DNA of 64,000 nucleotides from JAWKRB01 sp041389885 (GTDB taxonomy: Bacteria; Myxococcota_A; Polyangia; Polyangiales; Ga0077539), in the NCBI GenBank assembly GCA_041389885.1, contig JAWKRB010000007.1, positions 186,001 to 250,000 on the forward strand, written 5' to 3'. The notes below the pieces were generated by a model that was given only the letters and a program-made list of their open reading frames with translations, did no database searches and was not told where the DNA came from. The number at the start of each line of letters is the position of its first letter. Within the stretch, counting starts at the first letter, position 1. A program made the position numbers and the translations under genes. Shown here piece by piece: positions 9,050-19,764 of the stretch.

Positions 9050-12000
9050 GTGATCGACCGGCTCTCGCTGGCGGTTCGAGCCGGCGGCTCGGCGATCGCG
9101 CCGGGCACCCTGCCCTGGGCGACCTTCGCGTCTCGCCTCGCGCGCGCGCTGACCCCGGCGCTGCGGGTCGCGTCGGCGAGGGTCGAGCGCCTCGCCCTCG
9201 CGGGCGCGGTGCGCGGCGTGCTCCCTGCCTACGACCCGGCCTTCACCGAGCGCGCGAACACCCTCGACGCCTTCGCGCGCACGCTTGAGATCCTGCGCAG
9301 ACACGGCGTCGACGCCGACCGCCTCGACGCCGCCAGGGCCCTCACGCAAGACGGCGACGACGGCGCGCGCGCCCGGCTGACCACGCTCTCGGCGGTGCTC
9401 CGCGCGCACGACGCGGCCCTCGCGGCGCGGGGCGCCGTCGCCGAGAGCGGCCTCGACGCGCCTCGCCGCGGCGGTCGACGACGCGCGCGCGAGGGAGTGT
9501 CTCCGAGCTCCTCGGCCTCCCCGACTCGCTGCGGCTCTGGCACCTGAGCGCGCTGCCGCCCACGCGCGTCGCGCTGCTCATCGCCCTCGCGCGCTGGCTC
9601 GCGGCGCACGGCGGGCGCACCGAGGCGCAGGTGCTCTGCGAGCCTAGGCGCATGAAGCTCCCGCTCACCCTCGACCGCGCGCTGCGGGCGCTGGAGGCCG
9701 AAGAGGAGTCGTCCCTCGAGCTGCGCTTCGGGCTGCGCGACGTGGGCGCGCCGGCGCAGCACGAGGGGCTGAGCGGGTGGATCCGCCGCGTCGCCGAGGG
9801 CGCCAGGGTGCACGACGCGTCGAGCCCCGCCGAGGTCCCCCTGGCCCTGGCCGAGGCCAAGGGGCCCGACGAGGAGGCCCGCTGGGTGGCCGCGCGCATC
9901 GCGCGGTGGATCGACGAGGGCGTCTCTCCCCGCGACATCGCCGTGGTGCTGCGGGTCACCAGCGACGAGGCCGTGGCGGCGCTGGGTCGGTGCCTCGACG
10001 ACGCCGAGGTCCCCTGGCAAGACCCCCGCGGGCGCGCCTGCTGAGCTCCCCCTCGCCCGCGCGCTGCTGAGCCTGCCGCGGGTCGTCGCGCGAGGGCGCG
10101 GGCAGCGGACGTGCTGCGCACCCTCGCGGTGCTCCAGGGCAACGTGGCGCGACCGGGGAGCCGGCGCCCTGGCGCGTGGCCGCGGCGCTGCGGCAGATGG
10201 GCGTCGAGTCGCTCTTCGACACCGAGCTCAGGTCGCGCGCGCAGGCCGCGAGGCGGCGGGGCGCGAGCGCGGCGGTGACCGGGGCCATCGAGCACCTCGC
10301 GCGAGACCTCTGGGCCCTCGCGCAAGACGGCACCGCGGCCGAGCACGCCGAGCGCCTCGCGCGCTGGCTCGACCGCGCGGGGGGCGACGGGAGGTTCCTC
10401 GAGGAGTCGCGCGCGGTGATCACCGCGGCGGGGAGCGACTCGGGGGCGCGGGCGATCCTCCGCGCGCTGGCGCGAGACGAGGCGGGGCTCGGCGCGACCT
10501 TCGAGCTGCTCCGCGAGCTCCCTGAGGCCGCGAAGGCCGCGGGGCGCGACGGGCGCATGAGCGTCGGCGAGTTCGGCGAGATGGTGCTCGACCTCGCGCG
10601 GGTGCAGCGGCTCGATGACCCGTCCCGCGCCGAGGCCGACGGGGTGCAGGTGCTCTCGGCCCGCGAGGCCGCGGGGCGCGTCTTCGAGGCCGTCGCGCTC
10701 CCCGGCATGCAAGACGGCGGCTTCCCCGCGCGCCGCGAAGACGAAGCGCTCTGGGACGACGCCGAGCGCATGGCCACGGGCCGCGCCCTCAAGGCCCCCA
10801 TCGAGCGCAGCAGCAGCCGCGAAGACGAGACCCTGCTGCTGCTCTCGGTGCTCGCCACGGCGACCCGCGCCGTCGCCGTGAGCTGCGCGCGCCACGACGC
10901 GGGCGGCAGGGTGCACACCCCGTCGCCCTTCTTCGGCGACCTGCAGCGCAGCGCCGGGGTCACCGTCGAGCGCGTGGGCAGCGACCCCCTCGCGCGCTCG
11001 CGACGGCTGCCGCCCCGGGGGGCCGAGCGCTCGCTGCGCGCCCTCGCGGCCCGCCCCGAGGCCGACGACGACGGTCGCTCCGCCGCGCTCGCCTCGGTGC
11101 GCGCGCGGGCCGGGGTGGAGCGCGTGCGCCAGGTGTTCTTCTCGACGCCAGGGCGCGAGGGTGGGCCCTACACCGGGCGCATCGACCACGACGACGCGCT
11201 GGTGGCGCGCCTCGACCTCGCGGGCTGGGCGAGCGTCGAGCGCCCCCTCGACACGACCACCCTCGAGCGCGCGGCGCGCTGCGGCTTCAAGGCCTTCGCG
11301 CTGGAGGTGCTGCGCATCGAGGAGCGCCACGACACCGCCGAGACCCTCGACGACAAGGAGCGCGGGCACCTGCTGCACAAGCTCCTCGAGGCCGCGCAAG
11401 ACGCGATGCAGGAGACCCAGGGGCTCGACCACGCCGCGCGCTGGCTGGCGCTGAGCGCGGCCCTCGACGAGGCCGGCGACGAGTTCTCGCTCAAGGAGTC
11501 GCAGGTGAACGTCGGGCTGCTCGAGGCCGACCTGCGCGCGATTCGCCGGCAGGTGGAGCAGTGGCTCGCGCGGCGCCTGGGCGACCCTGACGCGTGGGAG
11601 ATGGTCGCGTCGGAGATCGCCTTCGGGCCCAAGCGCGCGTGGCCCGCGGTGGAGGTGCCGATGCAGGACGGCGCGCCGGTGGTGATCCGCGGGCGCATCG
11701 ACGGCATCGAGCGATCGGGCGCGGCGCTGCGCGCGGTGGAGTTCAAATCGGGCCGCGGGGACGGCTACCGCAAGCGGCTGCAGGAGGGCGCGCTCGACAC
11801 GCAATTTCAGCTCATCGTGTACGCCGCGGCGCTCGAGGGCGCGCGCCGCGCGGGGGCGATCGCCGGGGGCGCGGGGCTCGTCGACGGGGTGTACGTAGGC
11901 TTTCGCGACCTGGGCGAGCACTCGCTCCGCGAGGCACTCTCGAGGCCGCGGCGCGGCCGCCCCCCGCTCGACGTCGACGCGCTGGTGGCCGAGGGCGCGC

Positions 12001-12164
12001 TGGGCGGCGGCGCGCTGGGCGAGGCCGTGGCGCGGGTGGTCTCTCCCCTGCGCCGGGGCCACTTCGAGCCCCGCCCGCGGGACTGCGATTTCTGCCAGTA
12101 CCGCTCCCTCTGCCGCGTCGAGGCCTACGACGACGACGCCGATCTGCGCGAGGAGCGCGCGTGA
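9050..12164 (+). pseudogene. addB: AddB-type helicase-exonuclease subunit, broken by five apparent frameshifts
   Basis: Non-helicase partner of AddA in double-strand-break end resection. The C-terminal 662 codons (10176-12164) are intact. They hold the RecB-family nuclease signature GRIDGIE followed by VEFKSGRGDG and a QFQLIVYA helix (about 11690-11830). The four Cys of a 4Fe-4S staple are there too: one in ARCGFKAF near 11280 and CDFCQYRSLC at the end. Upstream, homologous reading hops frames 2-0-1-2-1-0 between about 9460 and 10175, passing through LAAAVDDARA, SELLGLPDSLRLW, PAEEVPLALAE-like and AADVLRTLAVLQG segments. Even the start is doubtful; GTG at 9050 lacks a clear ribosome site. The last stop overlaps the addA start by four bases (GTGA). 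Clustered indels in one 700-base patch next to an intact partner suggest sequence error, but decay is possible. Confidence 0.75.
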
Positions 12165-15100
12165 GCATGGACGCAGAGCCGCCCGCCCCGCAGGGACCTC
12201 GCGAGCCCCTCAGCCCCGACCGCGCCCCCCGCAGCCGCGCGCGGCTGTTCGCCTTCGAGCGCAACGCCGTGGTGCGCGCGGGCGCGGGCACGGGTAAGAC
12301 CGAGGCGCTCTCCACGGTGTACCTGCACCTGGTGAGCGGGCTCACGGCGACGCCGACCTGGCCCCGCGCGGGCGTCGGCCCCGAGCGCATCGTCGCGCTG
12401 ACCTTCACCGAGAAGGCCGCGCGCGAGATGCGCGAGCGCATCGCCGAGGCCGTGGCGCTGCTGGCCAACGAGCGGCTGCCCAAGGAGCTCGAGTCGCCCG
12501 ACCCCCGAGAGCGCGCCGACGCCGCGCGGCGCTGGGGCGCGACGCGGGGGGCGTCGGCGGCGGTGGTCGCGAGGGTCCTCGCCCTCGCCGAGAGCGCTGC
12601 GGCGCAGGGACGTCCGCTCCCCCCGCCGGAGCTCTGGCAGCGCATCGCGTGGTCGCTGGGCAACGCGCACATCGGGACCTTTCACGGCTTCGCCTCGGGG
12701 GTGCTGCGCCGCGCGGCGGTGCACCTGGGCATCGACCCGGCCTTCGCCGTGCTCGAAGACGAAGACGCCGAGATCCTCCTGCGGCAGTCGGTGCTGGCCG
12801 CCGTGGCCGACCTCGCGCAGCGTGACGTCACCGCGGTGGTCGAGCTGATGGGCGCGGCGGGGGGCCTCGGCGAGCGCAACGAGCGCGGGCTGGTGTCGGT
12901 GCTCACGGCGCTGGTGCGCCGCCTCGACGAGGACGGACGGCGCGCGGAGGACGTCGGCGCCGTCAGCGCCGTCGACCCGGCCCATTTCGACCCCCACGTC
13001 GCGGTGCGACGTCTCGAGGAGCTCGCCGCGGCGTGCGACACGGTCCCCTCGCTGCGGGAGGACGGCAGCGCCGAGCGCGTGCGCGCCGTGGCCGCGGCGG
13101 TGGCGGCGCTCCCCTCCTGGCAGAGCCCCGACGACGCCCTCGCGCGGATGCGCGCGCTGCGCACCCTCGGCGCGCTCCCCCCGCGCAACCGCACGCGCCG
13201 CATCGAGCCCCTCGCCGAAGACGCCCGCGAGGCCGTCACCGCCCTCTCGCAGGACGCCGTGTCGGTGGTGTCGAAGCACCTCGCCGAGGCCGCGCGGGGC
13301 GTGGTCGCCGCGGCGCAGCGCGGCTACGAGCGCGCCAAGCGCCAGCGCGCCGCCCTTGATTTCGCCGACCTCATGCGGCTCCTGCGCGACGCGCTGCGCG
13401 ACCACGCCCCGCTGCGGCGCGAGTGGAAGCGCCGCTACGACGCGGTGCTCATCGACGAATTCCAAGACACCAACCGCGTGCAGCGCGACCTGCTCTTTCT
13501 CCTGCGCGAGCGCCGCGACGCCGAGCGCCTGCTGGCGCCGGGGCAGTCGCTCAGGGCGTCGGAGCTCGAGCCCACCGGGCTGCTGGTGGTGGGCGACGCG
13601 AAGCAGTCGATCTACGCGTTCCGCGGCGCGGAGGTGTCGGTGTTCCTCGACACCGAGCGGGAGCTGGCCGAGGCCGGGGGCGAGCGCCTCGAGCTCACCG
13701 ACAGCTTCCGCGCCCTCGACGAGGTGCTCTCCGCGGTGAACCCCGCGACCGAGGCGCTGCTCTCGTCGGCGCGGCTCCAGGGGCTCTACGACCGCGGCCG
13801 CGACGCCCTCGCCGCCGTGACCCGCGGCGACGGCGGCGCGCGCGCCGAGCTGCTCCTCGTGCCGGGCGGAAGCGCCGACGCCCAGCGGCGCGCCGAGGGC
13901 GAGGCCATCGCGCGGCGCATCCTCGGGCTGGCGACCCCGCACAGCGACGTGCCCGGGTGGCGCGCGCCGCGCATGGACGAGGTCGCGATCCTCGTGCCCT
14001 CGTGGTCGCACCTCGAGCCCATCAAGCGCGCGCTGCAGGCCAGGGGCATCCCCTACGCCCTCCGCGGCGGCCCTGGATTCTGGGAGCGCCGCGAGGTCGA
14101 CGACCTGGTGACGCTCCTGCGCTGGGTGGCCGACCCCTCCGACCGCCTCGCGCTCGCGGCGCTGCTGCGAGGGCCGCTGGTGAGCGTGTCCGACGCGGGG
14201 CTCGCGACGCTCCTGGCGCGCGACGCGACCCTCGACGACGTGCTCGACCCCTCGGCGTCGCTCCGCGCGACCCTCGCGGGCGAGGACGTCCGACGCCTCG
14301 ACGAGTCCCGCGGCACCCTCAAGCGCCTCGCGCGCTTCGGCCCGATGCTCGGACCGCACGGCGCGCTGCGGCAGTGCCTCGTCGAGCGAGGCTTCGCGGC
14401 GGTGCTCGCGGCGCTGCCCTTCGGCGCGCAGCGGGTGGCCAACGTCGACAAACTCCTGGGCATCGCCGCGGCGGCCGAGGAGCGGGGCGGCGACGAGGCC
14501 GACCTGCACGGGTTCGTGCGCTACGTCGACCGCATGCGCGCCGCCGCGCAGCGCGAGAGCGAGGCCGACCTCGACGAGGCGGCGACGGGGAGCGTGCAGG
14601 TGATGTCGATCCACGCCGCGAAGGGGCTCGAGTGGCCGGTGGTCTTCGTCGCGCAGACCGCGCGGCGCCCGCCCGCGCGCACCGAGCGGGTGCTCCTCGA
14701 CGCCGCGGGAGACTTCGTGGTGCTCCCCGGCGGGGCCGACCCGTCGCTGTCGTTTCGCGCCCGGCGACGGGACGCGCACGCGGCCGAAGACGACGACGCC
14801 AGGCGCCTGCTCTACGTCGCCCTCACGCGCGCCCGCGACCTCCTGGTGGTCTCTGGCCCCGAGGAGGGCGGCGAGGGCGAGTGGCCGCGGCTGCGCGAGG
14901 CGCTGCGGCGCGAGGCGCCGTTCTCGGTGCGGGTGATCCCGCCCGAGGGCGCGGTGCAGGGCGTCGCGGTGCGGGTGCGGGTCGAGGCGGGCGACGAGGC
15001 CCCCGACGAGCTCCCCGAGGCCCCCGCGCCCGCGCCCCCGGCCCGTCGCAGGCTCACGCTCTCGGCGCCCGCCGCGCAAGACTTCGCCTGGTGCCCCCGG

Positions 15101-15829
15101 CGGTTTCACGCGCTGCACGACCTCGGGCTGCGCGAGCACCACCGCGCCGACGTGCCCTCCGAGGCGGCCTTCGGGGTGCTCCGCGAGGCGCTCGCGCACA
15201 CGCCCCTCGACGAGCTCTTCAGCCGCCCCGACGAGGCCATCGCCGCCGTGTGCGGCGCGATGGGGATGCGCGGGTCGAGCGCCGACGCCGAGGGCGCGCG
15301 GGGGCTCGCGCGGCGCCTCGCGCGCACCGCCCTGGCCCGCAGGCTGCGAGCCGACCCCGCGCTCTTGATGGGCATGTCGGTGCCCTTCGCGTCGAGCGTC
15401 GACCTCGACGACGGCGCCCTGACCTTGACGGGGCGCGTCGACGCGGTGCTGCGGGGCGAGGCGCTCGGGGTGCCGGGCCTCGTGGTCCTCGCGCTCTCGC
15501 CGGGCGACCGCGAGGGCGCGGAGCCTGGGGGCGGCGTCGCGCGGGTCGACGCGAGCCTCTCGCTGCTCCTGGCGCGCAGGGCCTTCGCCGCGCGCCTCGA
15601 CGCCGCGACCTCGGGCGAGGCGGCGGTGCACGCCGCGGTGCTCCGCTGCACCGACGACGCGGTGCACGAGCCCGCGCTGGTGCGGGTCGACGAGCGCGGG
15701 CTGAGCGACCGCGTGGCCGAGCTGGTCCGCCAGCTCGCCGCGGCGCGCCGCGAGGGCCGCTGGGACGCGCGCCCGCGCCACGCCTGCGACGCGCTGCGCT
15801 GCGGGTTCACCGCGCGCTGCCACGGATGA
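12161..15829 (+). CDS. addA: AddA-type UvrD-family helicase with degenerate nuclease domain
   Basis: 1222-residue SF1A helicase of the RecB/AddA class that unwinds DNA ends. Walker A AGAGTGKTE lies near residue 40, ALTFTEKAAREM is motif Ia, DEFQD at 432-436 is motif II and VVGDAKQSIYAFRGA is motif III. MSIHAAKGLEWPVVF (V) and LLYVALTRARD (VI) complete the set. The C-terminal domain keeps the nuclease fold: TLTGRVDAVLRG, then the strand VVLALSPG where D/E-x-K should stand, so the catalytic Lys is lost. The Fe-S-type cysteines remain as one WCPRRF Cys near 978 plus C1209, C1214 and C1220 at the end. GAGGAG lies 5 bases before the GTG at 12161; the ATG at 12167 is an alternative start. The 4-base overlap with addB implies coupled translation. 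Confidence 0.9.
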   Translation: MSMDAEPPAPQGPREPLSPDRAPRSRARLFAFERNAVVRAGAGTGKTEALSTVYLHLVSGLTATPTWPRAGVGPERIVALTFTEKAAREMRERIAEAVALLANERLPKELESPDPRERADAARRWGATRGASAAVVARVLALAESAAAQGRPLPPPELWQRIAWSLGNAHIGTFHGFASGVLRRAAVHLGIDPAFAVLEDEDAEILLRQSVLAAVADLAQRDVTAVVELMGAAGGLGERNERGLVSVLTALVRRLDEDGRRAEDVGAVSAVDPAHFDPHVAVRRLEELAAACDTVPSLREDGSAERVRAVAAAVAALPSWQSPDDALARMRALRTLGALPPRNRTRRIEPLAEDAREAVTALSQDAVSVVSKHLAEAARGVVAAAQRGYERAKRQRAALDFADLMRLLRDALRDHAPLRREWKRRYDAVLIDEFQDTNRVQRDLLFLLRERRDAERLLAPGQSLRASELEPTGLLVVGDAKQSIYAFRGAEVSVFLDTERELAEAGGERLELTDSFRALDEVLSAVNPATEALLSSARLQGLYDRGRDALAAVTRGDGGARAELLLVPGGSADAQRRAEGEAIARRILGLATPHSDVPGWRAPRMDEVAILVPSWSHLEPIKRALQARGIPYALRGGPGFWERREVDDLVTLLRWVADPSDRLALAALLRGPLVSVSDAGLATLLARDATLDDVLDPSASLRATLAGEDVRRLDESRGTLKRLARFGPMLGPHGALRQCLVERGFAAVLAALPFGAQRVANVDKLLGIAAAAEERGGDEADLHGFVRYVDRMRAAAQRESEADLDEAATGSVQVMSIHAAKGLEWPVVFVAQTARRPPARTERVLLDAAGDFVVLPGGADPSLSFRARRRDAHAAEDDDARRLLYVALTRARDLLVVSGPEEGGEGEWPRLREALRREAPFSVRVIPPEGAVQGVAVRVRVEAGDEAPDELPEAPAPAPPARRRLTLSAPAAQDFAWCPRRFHALHDLGLREHHRADVPSEAAFGVLREALAHTPLDELFSRPDEAIAAVCGAMGMRGSSADAEGARGLARRLARTALARRLRADPALLMGMSVPFASSVDLDDGALTLTGRVDAVLRGEALGVPGLVVLALSPGDREGAEPGGGVARVDASLSLLLARRAFAARLDAATSGEAAVHAAVLRCTDDAVHEPALVRVDERGLSDRVAELVRQLAAARREGRWDARPRHACDALRCGFTARCHG

Positions 15830-15895
15830 GCGGCGCCGCCCCTTGCCGCGCGCGCCCTCGCGGATCACCCTTCGGTCACGATTGGAGGCGACGAG

Positions 15896-16156
15896 ATGAC
15901 GGCGATCACCGGCGGACTGGCCTGCGACAGCTGCGGCAGGCCCATGAGCGGCCCGAAGGAACACGGCGGCGGGCGCGCCGACAACCCCTACTGCGCCCAC
16001 TGCACCGACCGCGGGGGCGCGCTGCTCCCGTACGCCGAGGTGCACCGCTACCTGGTCGAGCGCGAGTTCATGGCGCGCAACGGCATGGAGCGCTCGCAGG
16101 CGGAGGCCGCGGCGCGCAACGCGCTCTCGCGCATGCCGGCGTGGAAGGGCACGTGA
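15896..16156 (+). CDS. Small putative zinc-ribbon protein
   Basis: 86 residues. C10, C13, C33 and C36 (CDSCGRPM and YCAHC) form a two-knuckle zinc ribbon. They are followed by a helical tail (YLVEREFMARNGMERSQAEAAARNAL) ending in MPAWKG, a layout found in small cytosolic zinc-ribbon proteins of unknown role. A good ribosome site (GGAGG) sits about 8 bases before the ATG. It follows addA by 66 bases on the same strand but has no obvious functional link to it, and it is convergent with the MopE-like lipoprotein. Confidence 0.8.
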   Translation: MTAITGGLACDSCGRPMSGPKEHGGGRADNPYCAHCTDRGGALLPYAEVHRYLVEREFMARNGMERSQAEAAARNALSRMPAWKGT

Positions 16157-16255
16157 CGGCGGCTCCGCCGGGGCTCACGCGGCGCGCGGGCCCTGGCGGA
16201 CGTTCAACGAGGGGGTGGGAACAGGGCGAGGGGGAGGCTCAGGGGGGCGCGAGGC

Positions 16256-17173
<918 letters not shown>

Positions 17174-17289
17174 GGGTCGTTCTCTCCTGCGCGACCGGCG
17201 TCTCCCCGCTCACGCGATTTTCGCGCTCCTACCACGCCCGCGTCGCCGCGTGCACCCCGGGCACGAAGTTCGCGCACCTCGCCGCGACG

Positions 17290-18018
17290 TCACGACCCCC
17301 GCCCGCGCTGGCTCGAGCGCGGCTCCCCCTCGGCGGCCAACGCCGCGCCGCGGCGGAGGGCCTGCTGGTACCGCTCGAACGACGAGGGCACGCCCCCGCG
17401 CCGCATCGCCGAGGCCGCGCGCAGCAGCGGCGCCGCGTCGGCGGGGTCTGCGAGGGCCGCGAGGTGCCACCACACCGCGGCGTCGAACCAGCGCGACTCG
17501 CGCTCGGCGTCCTCCGCGGCGCGCTGCGCGGGCGCCGGGTCGCGGAGGTCGAGGGCGCCCCCGGCGAAGGCCGTGAGGTCGACGTCGCGCCGGAGGATCA
17601 CCCCGAGCGTGGCCTCGAGCATCGTCTGCAGGTGCGCCGGCAGCGCCGCGTCGACCCGGGCGCGTCGAGCCGTGACGCGCCGCGCGCCGGGGGGCGGGTC
17701 GCTCCGCGCGGGGGGGGGCGCGCTGGGCGCCTGCTGCGCGTCGTAGCGCATGCGCTCGCGGGGGTTGCCCAGGATGCGCCCGGCGTTGTCGACGGCGTGG
17801 GCCACGGCCTCGGCGCGCGCCTGGTGCTCGCCGAGCTCGCGGTCGGGGCCCAGGAGCTCCTTGAGAAACGCCTGGAGCCGCGCGTGCTCGCGAAGGATCA
17901 CGGCCTCGTCGGCGTCGTGCCGCACGCCGAGCACCTCGTAGTGGTCGCCCTTTCGAACGCGCACGTACAGCGCGTCGAGGCGCATTCGCTCTCGCATCGA
18001 AAGGACGGTGTTCGACAT
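17290..18018 (-). CDS. J-domain-like protein lacking the HPD motif
   Basis: 242 residues. Residues 20-90 read like a DnaJ J-domain: DHYEVLGVRHDADEAVI, a long charged helix, then NPRERMRYD. The helix II-III loop that should contain His-Pro-Asp is replaced by LKELLGPDRELGE, so stimulation of DnaK is unlikely. A Pro-rich linker (about 95-115) leads to a helical, TPR-like region (ESRWFDAAVWWHLAALADPADAAPLLRAA). The ATG at 18018 was chosen; the reading frame is open further upstream but that part is Arg-rich and unlike a J-domain. It is divergent from the nicotinamidase-like gene. The fold call is from pattern only. Confidence 0.65.
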   Translation of the reverse strand: MSNTVLSMRERMRLDALYVRVRKGDHYEVLGVRHDADEAVILREHARLQAFLKELLGPDRELGEHQARAEAVAHAVDNAGRILGNPRERMRYDAQQAPSAPPPARSDPPPGARRVTARRARVDAALPAHLQTMLEATLGVILRRDVDLTAFAGGALDLRDPAPAQRAAEDAERESRWFDAAVWWHLAALADPADAAPLLRAASAMRRGGVPSSFERYQQALRRGAALAAEGEPRSSQRGRGS

Positions 18019-18171
18019 CGCGACCCCGCCGATGGTCGCACCCCTTCGACGTCCAGGGAATGCCTCCGGCGCCACCTCCCTCGCCGCGCGGCGCGAGCCC
18101 TCCCGGGGGGGCCCGAGGGGCGCTCGCGTTGAACCCTTCACCTCCCCTGTGGAAAGGCACTACAAGGCCTC

Positions 18172-18852
18172 ATGCGAAGAGTCTTCATCGACGTCGACAC
18201 CCAGGCCGATTTCTGCGCCCCCGGCGGCGCCCTCTTCGTCGCGGGCGCCCCCGAGGCGATGCCCGCCTGCGCGCGGCTGATCGGCGCCGCGGTGGCCGAG
18301 GGCGCGCCCCTCTTCGGGAGCGTCGACTCCCACGCGCACGACGCCTGGGAGTTCTCGACCAACGCCCGCCTCGGCCCGCAGGGCGAGAAGCCCAATTTCC
18401 CCCCGCACTGCGTGAAGGGCACGGCGGGTTGGCTGAAGCTCCCCGAGACCCTCCCCGCGCGCTTCTTCTTCGTGCCTGGGGTCCCCGACCCCGAGGCGGC
18501 GTCGCGGGTGCCCGAGGGCACGCAGGCGGTGTACTTCGAGAAGGAGGTCTACTCGCTCTTCGCGAACCCCAACGCGGCGTCGGTGCTCGACGCGCTCGTG
18601 CCCAGGGGCGCCGTCGAATTCGTGGTCTTCGGCGTCGCCACCGACTACTGCGTGCGCGCCGCGGCCCTGGGGCTCCTCGAGTGGATCGCCGAGCGCCCCG
18701 CCCGCGCGGGCTCCGTCGTCAGCGTCGCGGTCGACGCCGTCGCGGCGGTCACCCCGGAGGGCGGCGCGCGGGCGCTGGCGGAGATGGGCGAGCGGGGCGT
18801 GCGGCTGCTCCCCGCCGAGGCGCTGCTCCAACGCTCGAGCGCCGCGAGCTGA
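18172..18852 (+). CDS. Isochorismatase/nicotinamidase-family cysteine hydrolase
   Basis: 226 residues of the PncA-like fold. The catalytic triad is D9 (IDVDTQADF), K124 (YFEKEVYS) and C160 (GVATDYCVRAAAL). Metal-binding residues D52 and H54 (SVDSH) and H79 (PPHCVKGT) match nicotinamidases, which hydrolyse nicotinamide to nicotinate in NAD salvage. The FCAPGGAL start and ATDYCV block are strong nicotinamidase features, so that substrate is most likely, though related ureido and isochorismate hydrolases share the core. No NAD-salvage neighbour is present. The ATG at 18172 directly precedes the first strand. A GC-rich hairpin lies 63 bases after the stop. Confidence 0.85.
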   Translation: MRRVFIDVDTQADFCAPGGALFVAGAPEAMPACARLIGAAVAEGAPLFGSVDSHAHDAWEFSTNARLGPQGEKPNFPPHCVKGTAGWLKLPETLPARFFFVPGVPDPEAASRVPEGTQAVYFEKEVYSLFANPNAASVLDALVPRGAVEFVVFGVATDYCVRAAALGLLEWIAERPARAGSVVSVAVDAVAAVTPEGGARALAEMGERGVRLLPAEALLQRSSAAS

Positions 18853-18914
18853 CTGAAAGTCTGAAGCCCTGGCGACGTAACATCGTCCATGGCCGCATCA
18901 GGATCGGTTCCAGC

Positions 18915-18933
18915 GCCGGGGGTGATCCCCGGC
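18915..18933 (+). terminator. Possible hairpin terminator after the nicotinamidase-like gene
   Basis: GCCGGGG and CCCCGGC form a perfect 7-base stem around a 5-base loop. The sequence after it (ttgcaagc) lacks a T-run, so an intrinsic terminator is only possible. It lies in the 177-base gap before the next lipoprotein gene, whose leader also contains two copies of GCTTGCA. Confidence 0.3.
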
Positions 18934-19029
18934 TTGCAAGCTGGACAGATTCGCTTGCATCATCCGCGCGTCCGAAGGGCTGTCGGTCGTGGCCACGCCG
19001 CAAATCCTTCATAGGAGGATATCTTCCCC

Positions 19030-19665
19030 ATGTCTCTCTCCAACAAGCTCTCCATCGCCTTCCGTTGCGCCCTCCCCCTCATGGGCTTCGTCCTGGCGAA
19101 CTGCACGGTTCGCACGACGGCCCAGCCGGCGAGCGGCACCCTCCACGTGCAGCCCGCGCAGACGACCGTCGCCGTGCAGCAGCCCCAGCAGCAGGTCGTC
19201 TACCAGCAGCCGACCGTGAGCGTGCAGCCCGTCGCCGCTCCGGTGTACGCGCAGCCCCCGACGGTGGTCGGCGGCGGCTGGGTGACCCAGGGCTACGCCG
19301 AGAACGACTACGTCTCGTACCACATGAGCCTCCGCGCTCGGCAGTTCGCGGCGGGCTACATGCCCATCACGCAGATCTACCGCTCGAGCATGGGTCAGGG
19401 GCAGCGGCAGTACATCACCGTCACCGCCACCCCCGGCCGTTGCTATCGCATCATCGGCGTCGGCGGCGCGGGCGTGCGCGACCTCGACCTGCGCCTGCGC
19501 GACATGAACGGCAACGTCATCGACCAGGACGTGGCGACCGACAACTTCCCGGTGCTCGGGCTCCAGCGCCAGCTCTGCCTGAACTGGGCCGGCAGCTTCC
19601 AGGTCGAGATCATCATGTACTCCGGCGGCGGCGAGTTCGGCGTTCAGGCCTTCGCCACGCAGTGA
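19030..19665 (+). CDS. Lipoprotein with Gln/Pro/Val-rich linker and C-terminal beta domain
   Basis: 211 residues. Residues 1-25 form a lipoprotein signal ending LANC. Residues 30-85 are Gln/Val/Pro-rich (VQPAQTTVAVQQPQQQ), probably a flexible surface spacer. From about 90 a compact beta-rich domain follows (QYITVTATPGRCYRIIGVG, RDLDLRLRDMNGN, CLNWAGSFQVEI) with two Cys likely paired. I do not recognise a named family, although this stalk-plus-jelly-roll layout is common in myxobacterial envelope proteins. AGGAGG sits 11 bases upstream of the ATG. No coupled neighbour. Confidence 0.8.
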   Translation: MSLSNKLSIAFRCALPLMGFVLANCTVRTTAQPASGTLHVQPAQTTVAVQQPQQQVVYQQPTVSVQPVAAPVYAQPPTVVGGGWVTQGYAENDYVSYHMSLRARQFAAGYMPITQIYRSSMGQGQRQYITVTATPGRCYRIIGVGGAGVRDLDLRLRDMNGNVIDQDVATDNFPVLGLQRQLCLNWAGSFQVEIIMYSGGGEFGVQAFATQ

Positions 19666-19764
19666 CCTCGGCCCTCCTTCCCCTCCCCCTCGCACGGCGT
19701 CGTTGCCGGGCGGCCTGATCCCCACTAAAGCACTGACCCCGCTCCGCGACCGCGGAGGGACGAG

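Noticed and set aside
12125..16045. A 1306-codon open frame on the minus strand opposite addA
   Set aside because: It is Arg/His/Gly-rich with no domain, and lies fully opposite a helicase with all motifs. High GC leaves antisense frames open by chance.
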